Shown here piece by piece: positions 34,479 to 43,901 of a stretch of DNA of 64,000 bases. Origin of the DNA: Flavobacteriales bacterium (lineage in GTDB: Bacteria > Bacteroidota > Bacteroidia > Flavobacteriales_F > PHOS-HE28). The DNA is taken from NCBI GenBank assembly GCA_020635695.1, contig JACJZH010000014.1, positions 18,611-82,610 of the forward strand, read 5' to 3'. The number at the start of each line of letters is the position of its first letter. The stretch's first letter is position 1. Below the pieces are notes generated by a model, which did not search any database, was not told the DNA's origin, and worked only from the letters and a program-made list of their open reading frames with translations. A program made the position numbers and the translations under genes.

Positions 34479-35747
34479 ATGACGAACATCCTGATCGTGC
34501 TAGCCCTGGTGCTGGGTGTGCTGGCGATCGCCCAGCTGGCCAGGGTCTATGAGCTCACTTCCCGATTGCGCGGCAAGCGCGAGGAGGACATCTCCCCCGG
34601 CGACAACCGGTTGAACGCCGCCCTGTGGTGGGTGTTCATGGTGGTGTACTACATCTTCTTCTTCTGGCTCTTCTTCCGCTACCGCGACCGGATGCTGCCC
34701 ATATCCGGCAGCGAGCATGGCGAGGCGCTGGACAAGCTCCTGAACTTCAACTGGATCATCCTCTTCATCGCCTTCTTCCTCACGAACACCCTGTTGTTCT
34801 GGTTCGCCGGCAAGTACTACTTCCGGCAGGGGCGAAGGGCGTTCTACTACCCGCACAACAACAAGCTGGAACTGCTCTGGACCGTGGTGCCCGCCGCCGT
34901 GCTGGCCGTGATCATCATCTACGGCCTGCGCACCTGGAACGAGATCACCGAACCCGGAACGGGCGACATGGAGGTGGTCGAGCTCTACGCCAAACAGTTC
35001 GACTGGACGGCCCGCTATCCGGGCAAGGACGGCATGCTCGGTGCCACGGACTTCCGCCTGATCAACGGCACCAATCCGTTGGGCGTGGTGACCCGCGAGA
35101 CAGTGGCCACCCGCATGCAGGAACTGGCCGACGAGCTCGCCGAGATCGAGGAGCGCCTGGCCAACGAAGTGCTGCCGGACGATCAAGTGGCGGAGCTGCA
35201 TGACCGGACGGCCTACCTGCAGCGCATGCGCGGTCGCATCACCGACCTGCGCACGGAGATGGAGCAGGACATCGCCGAGAAGGGCGAGGCCAGTCCCTAC
35301 CTGGCCGGTGCGGACGACCTGGTGATCAAGGAGTTCCACCTGCCCCTGCGGAAGGAGGCCAAGCTGCTGATCCGTTCCCGTGACGTGATCCACAGCATGT
35401 ACCTGCCCCACATGCGCGCCCAGATGAACGCCGTGCCGGGCATGACCACCACCTTCCGCATGCGCCCCACCGTGAGCACGGACAGCATGCGCATCGTGAC
35501 CGGCAACCCGGAGTTCAACTACGTGCTGCTCTGCAACAAGATCTGCGGGGCCTCGCACTACAACATGCAGATGGACCTGGTCGTGGAGTCGCAGGAGGCC
35601 TACGACCAATGGATGGCCGGACAGACGCCCTTCCAGGCACCTGCCGGCGCTGAAGAAGCTCCTGCCGACGAAGCGGCGCCCGCCACCGAGGAAGGTACCG
35701 CCACCGAAGAGGCCGCCGACGCCATGGCGGCCATGAACGAGAACTGA
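34479..35747 (+). CDS. ctaC: cytochrome c oxidase subunit II
   Basis: A 422-residue subunit II with the dinuclear CuA site: H305, C352, C356, H360 and M363 in the usual C-x3-C-x3-H-x2-M spacing. Helices lie at about residues 4-22, 48-68, 91-113 and 132-150, more than the usual two. A helical, charged insertion at about 204-268 (VATRMQELADELAEIEERL, TAYLQRMRGRITDLRTEME) interrupts the periplasmic domain before the H305 region. The last 35 residues are Ala/Glu-rich. It accepts electrons from cytochrome c or ActE. It is joined to ctaD and the act genes in one transcript. Confidence 0.94.
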   Translation: MTNILIVLALVLGVLAIAQLARVYELTSRLRGKREEDISPGDNRLNAALWWVFMVVYYIFFFWLFFRYRDRMLPISGSEHGEALDKLLNFNWIILFIAFFLTNTLLFWFAGKYYFRQGRRAFYYPHNNKLELLWTVVPAAVLAVIIIYGLRTWNEITEPGTGDMEVVELYAKQFDWTARYPGKDGMLGATDFRLINGTNPLGVVTRETVATRMQELADELAEIEERLANEVLPDDQVAELHDRTAYLQRMRGRITDLRTEMEQDIAEKGEASPYLAGADDLVIKEFHLPLRKEAKLLIRSRDVIHSMYLPHMRAQMNAVPGMTTTFRMRPTVSTDSMRIVTGNPEFNYVLLCNKICGASHYNMQMDLVVESQEAYDQWMAGQTPFQAPAGAEEAPADEAAPATEEGTATEEAADAMAAMNEN

Positions 35748-35767
35748 ACACTTAGCGCACGACGACC

Positions 35768-37564
35768 ATGGGTGCAGTGACCACCGCAGCGAATCCCGGA
35801 CACGCCCACCACGAGGAGCACCACCACGAGGAGAGCTTCGTGTCGAAGTACATCTTCTCGCACGACCACAAGATGATCAGCAAGCAATTCCTGGTCACTG
35901 CGGTCTTCATGGCCTGTGTCGCGGTCATGATGTCGATCCTCTTCCGCCTCCAGCTGGCCTGGCCGGGTGAAGGATTCGCCATCACCAACTTCTTCCTGGG
36001 CGACAAATGGGCCCCCGAAGGGGTGTTGAACCCGAACATGTACCTGGCCCTGGTGACCATCCACGGCACCATCATGGTGTTCTTCGTGCTCACCGGCGGC
36101 CTTTCCGGCACCTTCAGCAACCTGCTGATCCCCTTGCAGGTGGGCGCCCGCGACATGGCTTCGGGCTTCATCAACATGCTCAGCTATTGGTTCTTCTTCC
36201 TGAGCAGCGTGCTGATGCTGGCCTCCCTGTTCGTCGAAGGTGGACCCGCCTCCTCCGGCTGGACCGTGTACCCGCCCCTGAGCGCACTGCCCCAGGCCAT
36301 TCCCGGGTCGGGTGCCGGCATGACGCTCTGGCTGTTGTCCATGGCCATCTTCATCGCCAGCTCCCTGATGGGCGGCCTCAACTACGTGGTCACGGTGCTG
36401 AACCTGCGCACCAAGGGCATGAAGATGACCCGCCTGCCGCTCACCATCTGGGCCTTCCTGATCACCGCCGTACTGGGCATCCTCTCCTTCCCTGTGCTGC
36501 TGAGCGCCGCCCTGCTGCTGCTCATGGACCGTTCCATGGGCACGAGCTTCTACCTGAGCGACATCCACATCGCCGGCGAGGCACTCGAGCAGACCGGTGG
36601 CAGCCCCATCCTGTTCCAGCACCTGTTCTGGTTCCTGGGCCACCCGGAGGTGTACATCGTGCTCCTGCCCGCACTGGGGATCACCTCGGAGATCATCGCC
36701 ACCAACGCCCGCAAGCCCATCTTCGGTTACCGGGCCATGATCGGCTCCATCCTGGCCATCGGCTTCCTGAGCTTCATCGTGTGGGGTCACCACATGTTCG
36801 TGACCGGCATGAACCCCTTCCTGGGCAGCGTCTTCGTGTTCACCACGCTGCTGATCGCGATCCCCTCGGCGGTGAAGGTGTTCAACTACATCACCACCCT
36901 CTGGCGCGGCAACCTGGTCATGACGCCCGCCATGCTGTTCAGCATCGGCCTGGTGGCCACGTTCATCGCCGGCGGTCTTACCGGGATCATCCTGGCCGAC
37001 AGCGCGCTGGACATCAACGTGCACGACACCTACTTCGTGGTGGCACACTTCCACATCGTGATGGGCATGAGCGCCATCTTCGGGATGTTCGCCGGCATCT
37101 ACCACTGGTTCCCGAAGATGTACGGCAGGATGATGAACACGCGCCTGGGCTACGCCCACTTCTGGCTCACCTTCATCAGTGCCTTCGGGGTGTTCTTCCC
37201 CATGCACTACATCGGCCTTGCCGGTGCTCCCCGCCGGTACTACGAGTACAGCTCCTTCCCCTTCCTGGACAGCGTGATGGACCTGAACGTGCTGGTCACG
37301 GTGTTCGCCATCATCGGCGGAATGGCCCAGCTCATCTGGATCTACAACTTCTTCTACAGCATCTTCCGTGGCCCCAAGGCCGTGCAGAACCCGTGGAAGA
37401 GCAACACCCTGGAGTGGACCACCCCGGTGGAACATGTGCACGGCAACTGGCCGGGGCCGCTTCCCGTGGTGTACCGCTGGCCCTACGACTACAGCAAGCC
37501 CGGCAAGGAGCATGATTACGTGCCCCAGACCGTACCCATCGAGGATGGCGAGGAGGAGCACTGA
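35768..37564 (+). CDS. ctaD: cytochrome c oxidase subunit I
   Basis: A 598-residue haem-copper oxidase core subunit of type A family, with about twelve helices. It has the low-spin haem histidine in ALVTIHGTIMVFF, the CuB histidine and cross-linked tyrosine in HPEVY near residue 292, the CuB pair H341-H342 in WGHHMFVTGM, and the haem ligands in HDTYFVVAHFHIVMGMSAIFGMFAG. It starts with a histidine-rich stretch (GHAHHEEHHHEE) before the first helix. It reduces oxygen to water. Subunits III and IV are not in the window. Confidence 0.96.
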   Translation: MGAVTTAANPGHAHHEEHHHEESFVSKYIFSHDHKMISKQFLVTAVFMACVAVMMSILFRLQLAWPGEGFAITNFFLGDKWAPEGVLNPNMYLALVTIHGTIMVFFVLTGGLSGTFSNLLIPLQVGARDMASGFINMLSYWFFFLSSVLMLASLFVEGGPASSGWTVYPPLSALPQAIPGSGAGMTLWLLSMAIFIASSLMGGLNYVVTVLNLRTKGMKMTRLPLTIWAFLITAVLGILSFPVLLSAALLLLMDRSMGTSFYLSDIHIAGEALEQTGGSPILFQHLFWFLGHPEVYIVLLPALGITSEIIATNARKPIFGYRAMIGSILAIGFLSFIVWGHHMFVTGMNPFLGSVFVFTTLLIAIPSAVKVFNYITTLWRGNLVMTPAMLFSIGLVATFIAGGLTGIILADSALDINVHDTYFVVAHFHIVMGMSAIFGMFAGIYHWFPKMYGRMMNTRLGYAHFWLTFISAFGVFFPMHYIGLAGAPRRYYEYSSFPFLDSVMDLNVLVTVFAIIGGMAQLIWIYNFFYSIFRGPKAVQNPWKSNTLEWTTPVEHVHGNWPGPLPVVYRWPYDYSKPGKEHDYVPQTVPIEDGEEEH

Positions 37565-37584
37565 CCTCCCCTGACCGAACGCTT

Positions 37585-37616
37585 CGAATGTCCGCATCTT
37601 TGGGTGCGGACATTCG
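37585..37616. terminator. terminator of the act-cta operon
   Basis: CGAATGTCCGCA (37585-37596) pairs perfectly with TGCGGACATTCG (37605-37616) around an 8-base loop, 20 bases past the ctaD stop. The following CATTT is a weak T-tract. Confidence 0.75.
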
Positions 37617-37622
37617 CATTTC

Positions 37623-38252
37623 ATGCGCCCCCTGCACCTCTTGATCCTGATCCTGGCCCCCGTCATGGCCTGTGGGCAGCTCGTGGACAGCATCGGGCTG
37701 TTCCTGCAGGAGAAGCCCCGCTTCACCGTGATGCTGGACACCCGGGGCTCCTTCATCAGCAACGAGAACGTGCGCCTGCTCGGGGTGAAGGTGGGCCTGG
37801 AGCACGCCGGCCGGGTGAAGTATGGACTGGGCTACAGCATCCTGGCCACCCGCATCGAGGGCCAGGCGGCGGTGAACGAGGACGGCACGACCCGCACGGT
37901 GGGGACCCGGGTGCGCTTCGGCTACATCACGCCCTTCTTCAGCTATGCCTTCTATCAGCGCGGACCCTGGGAGGTGAGCATCCCGGTGCAGCTGGGCTTC
38001 GGCAGCGGGTCGCTCGTGTACGACGACCTGGAAGGCACCACCCGCACGCTGGACCGCACCTTCGTGTTCCTCTACGAGCCGGCCATGACGGTCCAATACC
38101 GCTTCCTGAAGTACCTCGCCATCGGCGGGGGCCTCGGGTTCCGCCTGGTCGTCACCAGCAGCAGCCTGAACGAACGCCTCAACGCCCCGATCTACCTCTT
38201 TGGGTTGAAGGTGTATTTCGGCGACCTCTACCGCGACCTGCGGGGCGAATGA
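37623..38252 (+). CDS. outer-membrane beta-barrel-like protein of unknown function
   Basis: A 209-residue protein with a signal peptide ending near MACGQ and an alternating strand pattern throughout (RFTVMLDTRGSFISNENVRLLGVKVGLEHAG, GTRVRFGYITPFFSYAFYQRGPWEVSIPVQLGFGSG, FLYEPAMTVQYRFLKYLAIGGGLGFRLVV), ending with a charged residue after DLRGE. It looks like a small barrel of about eight strands. I recognise no domain. It starts 7 bases past the terminator, and has 32 bases before ruvB. Confidence 0.72.
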   Translation: MRPLHLLILILAPVMACGQLVDSIGLFLQEKPRFTVMLDTRGSFISNENVRLLGVKVGLEHAGRVKYGLGYSILATRIEGQAAVNEDGTTRTVGTRVRFGYITPFFSYAFYQRGPWEVSIPVQLGFGSGSLVYDDLEGTTRTLDRTFVFLYEPAMTVQYRFLKYLAIGGGLGFRLVVTSSSLNERLNAPIYLFGLKVYFGDLYRDLRGE

Positions 38253-38266
38253 GGGGCTCGTGCCGC

Positions 38267-38274
38267 TACCTTTG
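38267..38274 (+). promoter_or_regulatory. -7 element of ruvB
   Basis: TACCTTTG lies 10 bases before the ruvB ATG at 38285. It is just past the upstream gene's stop, so ruvB may start its own short-leader message. Confidence 0.55.
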
Positions 38275-38284
38275 AAGGGTCGCC

Positions 38285-39316
38285 ATGGCAGAGGGATTCG
38301 ACGTCCGCAACGAACAACGGGCCGCTTCCGACCGGGAGTTGGAACAGGTCCTGCGTCCGCGTCGCTTCGGTGAATTCGCCGGGCAGAAGGCGGTGACGGA
38401 CAACCTGAAGGTCTTCGTGGAGGCCGCCAGGCAGCGGGAGGAGGCCCTCGACCACGTGCTGCTCCATGGGCCTCCTGGGCTCGGAAAGACCACCCTGGCG
38501 AACATCATCGCCGCCGAGATGGGCGTGGGCATCCGCATCACCAGCGGGCCGGTGCTGGACAAGCCCGCCGACCTGGCCGGGTTGCTCACCAACCTGGAGC
38601 CGCACGATGTGCTCTTCATCGACGAGATCCACCGGCTGACCCCGGTGATCGAGGAGTACCTCTACAGCGCCATGGAGGACTACCGGATCGACCTGGTGAT
38701 CGACGCGGGTCCCAACGCCCGCACGGTGCAGATCGCGCTGAACCCCTTCACCCTGGTCGGGGCGACCACGCGCAGCGGCCTGCTGACGGCCCCCTTGCGT
38801 GCCCGGTTCGGCATCAACAGCCGGCTGGACTATTACGACAGCGACACGCTCAAGGGGATCATCGAACGCAGTGCCGGCCTGTTGAACGTGCCCATCATTG
38901 GCGAAGCCTCCACGGAGATCTCCCGCCGGAGCCGTGGTACCCCGCGCATCGCCAATGCCCTCCTGCGCCGCGTCCGCGATTTCGCCCAGATCCAGGGCGA
39001 TGGCACGATCGACCTGGGGATCGCCCAGCATGCCCTCCGGATGCTGAACGTGGACGCTCATGGCCTGGACGACATGGACAACCGCATCCTGGGCGCGATC
39101 ATCGACAAGTTCGGTGGCGGGCCCGTGGGCCTGAACACCGTGGCCACCGCCGTGGGCGAGGAATCGGGCACCATCGAGGAGGTCTACGAGCCCTTCCTGA
39201 TCATGGAGGGCTACCTCCAGCGCACCCCGCGGGGCCGGTTGGCCACCGAGCGGGCTTACCGGCACCTGGGCAAGGTGCCCCAGGCAAGGCCCGGCGACCT
39301 GTTCGGGCAGGGCTAA
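38285..39316 (+). CDS. ruvB: Holliday junction branch migration helicase RuvB
   Basis: A 343-residue AAA+ motor. Walker A G-P-P-G-L-G-K-T-T, Walker B F-I-D-E-I-H-R, sensor and arginine-finger regions (LVGATTRSGLLTAPLRARFGI; SRGTPRIANALLRRVRDFAQ) and a winged-helix C-terminus (DKFGGGPVGLNTVATAVGEESGTIEEVYEPFLIMEGYLQRTPRGR) are intact. It pumps DNA through the RuvA-bound junction. ruvA is elsewhere on the minus strand. queG follows 8 bases after its stop. Confidence 0.97.
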   Translation: MAEGFDVRNEQRAASDRELEQVLRPRRFGEFAGQKAVTDNLKVFVEAARQREEALDHVLLHGPPGLGKTTLANIIAAEMGVGIRITSGPVLDKPADLAGLLTNLEPHDVLFIDEIHRLTPVIEEYLYSAMEDYRIDLVIDAGPNARTVQIALNPFTLVGATTRSGLLTAPLRARFGINSRLDYYDSDTLKGIIERSAGLLNVPIIGEASTEISRRSRGTPRIANALLRRVRDFAQIQGDGTIDLGIAQHALRMLNVDAHGLDDMDNRILGAIIDKFGGGPVGLNTVATAVGEESGTIEEVYEPFLIMEGYLQRTPRGRLATERAYRHLGKVPQARPGDLFGQG

Positions 39317-39324
39317 CTTGCCGC

Positions 39325-40284
39325 GTGGCCACGCCTCGCGATCGCTCCGACAGCATCAAGCAACAGGCCCGGGAACTGGGCTTTCTGGCCTGTGGCGTGG
39401 CCCGAGCGGGCTTTCTGGCAGAAGAAGCACCGCGGCTTGAACAGTGGTTGCGGGAAGGCAGGCAGGGCACCATGTCCTACATGGAACGGCACTTCGACCT
39501 GCGGCTCGATCCCCGCAAGCTGGTCCCCGGTGCCAGGAGCGTGATCAGCCTGGCCTTCAACTACCACGCTCCACCGCAGCAACAGGACCCGGATGCCCCG
39601 AAGCTGAGCACCTACGCCTATGGCAGGGACTACCACAAGGTGCTCCGTAAGCGCCTGAAACCCCTGATCGCGTTCATCCACGAACAATACGGAGAGGTGG
39701 CGCTGCGGGCCTTCGTGGACAGCGCGCCGGTGCTGGAAAAGGCCTGGGCCGAACGCGCCGGCATCGGCTGGCGGGGCAAGCACACCAACGTGATCCGGCA
39801 GGGCACGGGAAGCTGGTTCTTCCTCTGCGAGTTGATCACCGACCTGGAGCTGGAGCCCGACCCTCCGGCCACCGACCACTGCGGCACCTGTCGCCGTTGC
39901 ATCGATGCCTGCCCCACGGAGGCCATCACCCCCTACGGCGTGGACGGAAGCCGCTGCATCAGCTACCTGACCATCGAGCTCAAGGAAGCGATCCCTGTGG
40001 AGTTCTCGGGAAAGATGGAAGGATGGGCCTTCGGCTGCGACATCTGCCAGCAGGTCTGTCCGTGGAACCGCTTCGCCACCCCCCATCAGGAGCCGGAGTT
40101 CCGGCCCAAGGCGGAACTGATGGGCCTTTCCACGGACGACTGGTATGGGATGACCGAGGTGGTCTTTGACCGCCTGTTCGAGGGAAGTGCCGTTAAACGG
40201 ACCAAGTACGATGGGCTGCGAAGGAACCTGCGGTTCCTTGACACGTCCCCAAGCGGCCCGGAATCCGGATCGCCGACCTCCTGA
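39325..40284 (+). CDS. queG: epoxyqueuosine reductase
   Basis: A 319-residue cobalamin-dependent enzyme that reduces epoxyqueuosine to queuosine in tRNA. Two 4Fe-4S groups appear: CGTCRRCIDACP with the partner cysteine in SRCISY, and CDICQQVCPWNR near the C-terminus. The N-terminal QueG domain is recognised by LGFLACGVARAGFL, MSYMERHFDLRLDPRKLVPGARSVISLAFNY and VLEKAWAERAGIGWRGKHTN. The start is a GTG at 39325. It follows ruvB closely, so both may be co-transcribed. Confidence 0.95.
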   Translation: MATPRDRSDSIKQQARELGFLACGVARAGFLAEEAPRLEQWLREGRQGTMSYMERHFDLRLDPRKLVPGARSVISLAFNYHAPPQQQDPDAPKLSTYAYGRDYHKVLRKRLKPLIAFIHEQYGEVALRAFVDSAPVLEKAWAERAGIGWRGKHTNVIRQGTGSWFFLCELITDLELEPDPPATDHCGTCRRCIDACPTEAITPYGVDGSRCISYLTIELKEAIPVEFSGKMEGWAFGCDICQQVCPWNRFATPHQEPEFRPKAELMGLSTDDWYGMTEVVFDRLFEGSAVKRTKYDGLRRNLRFLDTSPSGPESGSPTS

Positions 40285-40320
40285 GGATCCTGATGTCCAT
40301 CCGCGGCTGGCGGGATCCGC

Positions 40321-40515
40321 TCAGCTGCGCATGGTGGTCTGAAAGACCTCCAGGATCACGTCCTTGTACATGTGCCCGAACGTGGCCAGGCACCAGGCCT
40401 TCAGCACCAGCTGGTCATGCTGTCCGATCCAACGGCGGGCCTTGATCAGCTCCTTGCGGAACAGGCGCCGGTCAAAACTGACCTTCTGCAGCACCTGCTT
40501 GCTGAACTCCATCAT
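40321..40515 (-). CDS. small conserved protein of unknown function
   Basis: A 64-residue protein from ATG 40515 (MMEFSKQVLQKVSFDRRLFRKELIKA); ATG 40533 would give 70 residues. It is basic, mostly helical and has an RILQAWCLATF-like stretch (LKAWCLATFGHMYKDVILEVF). I recall short proteins of this wording in other Bacteroidota with no assigned role. It is convergent with queG, 37 bases away. Confidence 0.65.
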   Translation of the reverse strand: MMEFSKQVLQKVSFDRRLFRKELIKARRWIGQHDQLVLKAWCLATFGHMYKDVILEVFQTTMRS

Positions 40516-40715
40516 CTTCCTTCCCTGTTCCATCCTCGCTCAGTGGGTTAAGCACCTGCCTTCCGAAGAAAGCGGTCATGAATATACGTCGATCGGCCTC
40601 CTTCGGCCAGGAACGGCTCCCGGCTCTTATCAACAGGCCGCTCAGGCCAAGGATAACGCCGCCTCCGGGAGATCGGTACGTCCGGGTGACCGGCCGTTGG
40701 CCCCGGGTCGATGGC

Positions 40716-41579
40716 TCAGGGCTGGAACTTCCGCTCGCGCACCTGCATCACCTCGTAGGTGGTCGTGTTGTACACGTAGGCCACCAGGCTGCAATTGTCA
40801 GGCTCCAGCACGTTCGCCGCAATGGGGCGGGTGTAGGTGAACGTCAGGGTGTCACCAGCTGACGCAGCCCCGGCAACGGCCACTTCTCCCCAGGTCCCGT
40901 TCAGGTTGTCCCGAAGCACGTGCCGGTGCTCATAATCCGGTACGTTGGGCGGAGAGGCCTGGTTGTCGTATTGCCAGTCGATGATGTGGTCCTCGGTCAG
41001 GTAGACCGTCAGATTGTGGTCCCCGGCCAGGTCGTTGAGCACGGCCACCTTCACCGTGGTCTCGATGGAACCTCCCTGGTAGTCCAACGACTCGAACCAG
41101 ATCTCCAGGTCGGCGGGTTCCCCGATGATCTCGGCGACCGCGCTTCCCCATGCGCTCTCGCTCAGCGTGATGCTGTTGTTGAACAGGCGCCTGCTGACCA
41201 TGCCGGTGGGCAGGAAGCTGATGGACCAGGTGTCCGCATACTCGTTCCCTGCCACCGTCTGGAAGTTCGTGGAATAGGAGCCGTCCCCGTTCGGCGGGTT
41301 CGCAGGCTCGGAGAAGTAATCGCCCGCGTGGATGGCCACCACGACCAGCTCCTCGGAACCATACACCCCTTGCAGCTGAGCGGCGATCTGAGCGGCCGCG
41401 GGACAATTGTTGCAGAGGTGACCCGTGATGTCCTCCAACAGCACGCGGCGGACCACATCATCCCCTCCCCCTCCGTTGCCCCCGCTTCCGGTATCCAAGG
41501 GTTGGTCCACATAATCGCACCCCAGCAGGAGCGACACGGCGAGCGCCGGGATGAACTTGGAAAGGTGTGCGTGCTTCAT
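40716..41579 (-). CDS. Omp28-related lipoprotein with CxxC motif
   Basis: A 287-residue lipoprotein (lipobox S-L-L-L-G-C ending at residue 21, then a Gly-rich linker). The core starts with VLLEDITGHLCNNCPAAAQIAAQL, where C56-N-N-C59 occupies the place of a thioredoxin active site, as in Omp28/TlpA-fold outer-membrane proteins. YGSEELVVVAIHAGDYF and the FPTG-like FLPTGMVSRR stretch fit the same fold. The C-terminal part has beta-rich segments (VYLTEDHIIDWQYDN). The role is unknown. Last gene of the envelope cluster; starts one base after the DUF6029-like gene ends. Confidence 0.85.
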   Translation of the reverse strand: MKHAHLSKFIPALAVSLLLGCDYVDQPLDTGSGGNGGGGDDVVRRVLLEDITGHLCNNCPAAAQIAAQLQGVYGSEELVVVAIHAGDYFSEPANPPNGDGSYSTNFQTVAGNEYADTWSISFLPTGMVSRRLFNNSITLSESAWGSAVAEIIGEPADLEIWFESLDYQGGSIETTVKVAVLNDLAGDHNLTVYLTEDHIIDWQYDNQASPPNVPDYEHRHVLRDNLNGTWGEVAVAGAASAGDTLTFTYTRPIAANVLEPDNCSLVAYVYNTTTYEVMQVRERKFQP

Positions 41580-41580
41580 G

Positions 41581-43260
41581 TCAGAAAGTACTAGTGACGG
41601 AGATCGTCAACCCGTTCGCCGCAGGAACGTTCCGGCAGACCCCACCCACACAGAAGATGCCCGCACGCTGCCGGCCGTAGGAGGCGGTGAACCGGTTCCC
41701 ACCGCGGATGTAGCCCACCGAGCCGATGGGATAGTGGATCCTGTTCGGCTCGCTGCCATGGAACTCGTTCCCCGGGGTCACGTAGTTGTACTGGTCCATG
41801 ACCGCCACGAACCAGTGCGGGCTGAAGGTGAACTCCGCCAGCAGGGTCGCCCAATTGCCCAGGTCCTGCTTGCTGTCCAGGTGTTGTACCTCGAAACGGA
41901 CGGAGTTCTTGTCCGTGAACTTGTACTGGCCCTCCACGATGTGGATGTTGGCGTAGACCTTGGGCTTGCCCGGCTTGCCCTGGATGATGTCGATGTCGTA
42001 CACCAGGTTCAGGTAGGTATAGGCCAGGCTCCACGTCTTGCTCAGCTTCTTGCGCAGTTCGATGTTGAAGTCCTTGAAATAGGTCCGCTCACCCGGGCTG
42101 AAGAAGTTGGTCCGGTAGCCCTCCAGGCCCTCGTCGTTCTCCACCAGACTGGAATCGAGGTTGAAGGCAGCACTGTAGTTCACCGTGACCTTGGTACCGT
42201 ACTTCCCGCCCAGCTTGGAATCCTTGGGGAACTTGTAGAAGATCTCCCCCTGATAGCTCACCTCGCCGTTGGGTTGCGTCGCATACGGATACAACGTGGC
42301 CGGCAGGTTGTAGGTATGCTGTTTCGTGAGCGGCGGCAGGAAGTTGATGTTCAGGTCGAACGGGGTGGGCGCGGTACGGTCGCTCTGGAAGAACATGTTG
42401 TCGAAGGTGTGCGCGCCGGCACTGATGCCCAGCCCCTTCGTGGAGTAGGTCGCGTTCACCAGCAGGCCCTGCCCGTTCTTGTAGATGAACCCGTTCTTGT
42501 TGTTCGGGTCATTGATCTTGTAGGCATACTCGGAATAGATGTTCCACTTGGCGCTGATGAAGTTGGCCCGGCCCGCCCAGGCACCCACGTTCTCGGGAAG
42601 CACGTACAGGGGATCGCGATCCTCCTGGTACTTGCTCACGAAGCTGCCGCCCAGGATCAGGTTGTGGGGCTTCTCGGACCAGGAAGGAAGCAGCTCATTG
42701 AGGGAGAACTCCGCGTCGATGCCCCGCACGAGACCGGGACCTTTGGTGAACCCATTATCGAAGCCGAAGCGCTGCTGGCCTACCACGCCTTTGAGATAGA
42801 CCCCCGGGCGGGGCCTGAACTTCAACCGGACTCCATCCATGGCATTGTCCACGCCCAGGTAGCGTTCCTCGTAGCTGCGGAAGACCATTCCCTGCCCGAA
42901 CTGCTCGAAGAAATTGCCGACCGTGACCTCCAGATCATCGATGGAATAGCTGGCGTACCGGTAACCGATGCCGGCACCATCGTAGGGCTGGCCGGCAGGG
43001 TATCCGAGCAAGGGCGGGTCGTAGGCCTCGAACCGGACCCCGGCCGTGAACGCCCCGTTGGTGTAGATCAGGTTTCCCCAGCTGTTGAACCCGAAACGCT
43101 CAGGGGGCACGGTGGCGCCGATCTCGTCATCCTCGTTGTAGTACTGTCCATCCATGCTGAAGTTGCCATGGACCTGCCCACCATCCTGGGCGTTGACAAG
43201 GGTGCCTGCACAGCTGCACACGGCAGCTGTCAAGGCCGCAACGATCTCCCTCCTCCACAT
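41581..43260 (-). CDS. DUF6029-like outer-membrane beta-barrel protein
   Basis: A 559-residue protein with a signal peptide (MWRREIVAALTAAVCSCAGTLVNAQ) and barrel-like alternation to the end. The family's early signature is clear: HGNFSMDGQYYNEDD, GFNSWGNLIYTNGAFTAGVRFEAYDPPLLGYP, GIGYRYASYSIDDLEVTVGNFFEQFGQGMVFRSYEERYLGVDNAMDGVRLKF. It ends IFCVGGVCRNVPAANGLTISVTSTF with the usual terminal phenylalanine. No function is known for the family. It lies between a TlpA-like thioredoxin gene and an Omp28-type lipoprotein gene. Confidence 0.82.
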   Translation of the reverse strand: MWRREIVAALTAAVCSCAGTLVNAQDGGQVHGNFSMDGQYYNEDDEIGATVPPERFGFNSWGNLIYTNGAFTAGVRFEAYDPPLLGYPAGQPYDGAGIGYRYASYSIDDLEVTVGNFFEQFGQGMVFRSYEERYLGVDNAMDGVRLKFRPRPGVYLKGVVGQQRFGFDNGFTKGPGLVRGIDAEFSLNELLPSWSEKPHNLILGGSFVSKYQEDRDPLYVLPENVGAWAGRANFISAKWNIYSEYAYKINDPNNKNGFIYKNGQGLLVNATYSTKGLGISAGAHTFDNMFFQSDRTAPTPFDLNINFLPPLTKQHTYNLPATLYPYATQPNGEVSYQGEIFYKFPKDSKLGGKYGTKVTVNYSAAFNLDSSLVENDEGLEGYRTNFFSPGERTYFKDFNIELRKKLSKTWSLAYTYLNLVYDIDIIQGKPGKPKVYANIHIVEGQYKFTDKNSVRFEVQHLDSKQDLGNWATLLAEFTFSPHWFVAVMDQYNYVTPGNEFHGSEPNRIHYPIGSVGYIRGGNRFTASYGRQRAGIFCVGGVCRNVPAANGLTISVTSTF

Positions 43261-43272
43261 CTTGGGTTCCGA

Positions 43273-43773
43273 TCATCGGGCAGCCACCTCCCGGACCTTC
43301 TCCAGGAGCTCGGCCTCGTCGCCCGCGCTGTAGTTGTTGTGTTGCCACACGATGGTCCCGCTGCCATCCACGAGGAACGTATGGGGCACGTTGTTCACGT
43401 TCATCGCCCGCTTGAAGTCCCCGTTGGGGTCCAGGTAGACCTCGTAGTCCCAATCCTGACCGTTCACGTACGGCGCCACACGGGCCATGCTGCGGGCATC
43501 ATCGATGGAGATGGCGATGAGCTTCACCCCGGTCTCATCCTTCCAATCGTCATACACCTCGGCGATGGTGTTCAACTCACGCTTGCAGGGAGCACACCAG
43601 GTCGCCCAGAAGTTCACGATGATGGGCTTGCCATCGTTGCTGAAGGTCTTGGTGTCCACCTTCCTTCCTTCCATGGATTGTACGGTGGCACTGGGCAGCT
43701 TCGCACCGTTCTGAGCGAGGCTGATGAATGGGGCCAGGAGCATGGAGGCCAGGAGTATGATCCGTGTGTTCAT
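43273..43773 (-). CDS. TlpA-like thioredoxin family protein
   Basis: A 166-residue exported protein. Signal peptide MNTRIILLASMLLAPFISLAQ, then a TlpA/ResA-type thioredoxin: IIVNFWATWCAPCKRELNTI with the redox pair C60 and C63, IAISIDDARSMARVAPYV and the cis-proline segment VPHTFLVDGSGTIV. Such proteins reduce or oxidise disulfides of envelope proteins. The start ATG 43773 is taken at the signal peptide; the longer upstream reading has no such feature. It precedes the DUF6029-like gene by 12 bases. Confidence 0.9.
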   Translation of the reverse strand: MNTRIILLASMLLAPFISLAQNGAKLPSATVQSMEGRKVDTKTFSNDGKPIIVNFWATWCAPCKRELNTIAEVYDDWKDETGVKLIAISIDDARSMARVAPYVNGQDWDYEVYLDPNGDFKRAMNVNNVPHTFLVDGSGTIVWQHNNYSAGDEAELLEKVREVAAR

Positions 43774-43901
43774 GGGGAATGATGTCCAATTTATGGGGAC
43801 TCTGCCTGGAAAGGCAGAAATGATGCCAAATGAACAATGTTCCGGCCGGTCACACGTGGGCGATCCGTGCCACATGCTGGGGATCGCACCGCGTCCGAAC
43901 G

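Noticed and set aside
35600..37762. Open frame of 720 codons on the minus strand.
   Set aside because: It is antisense to ctaD, which carries all haem and copper ligands.
41551..43782. Open frame of 743 codons on the plus strand.
   Set aside because: It is antisense to the DUF6029-like and TlpA-like genes, which have signal peptides and active-site motifs.
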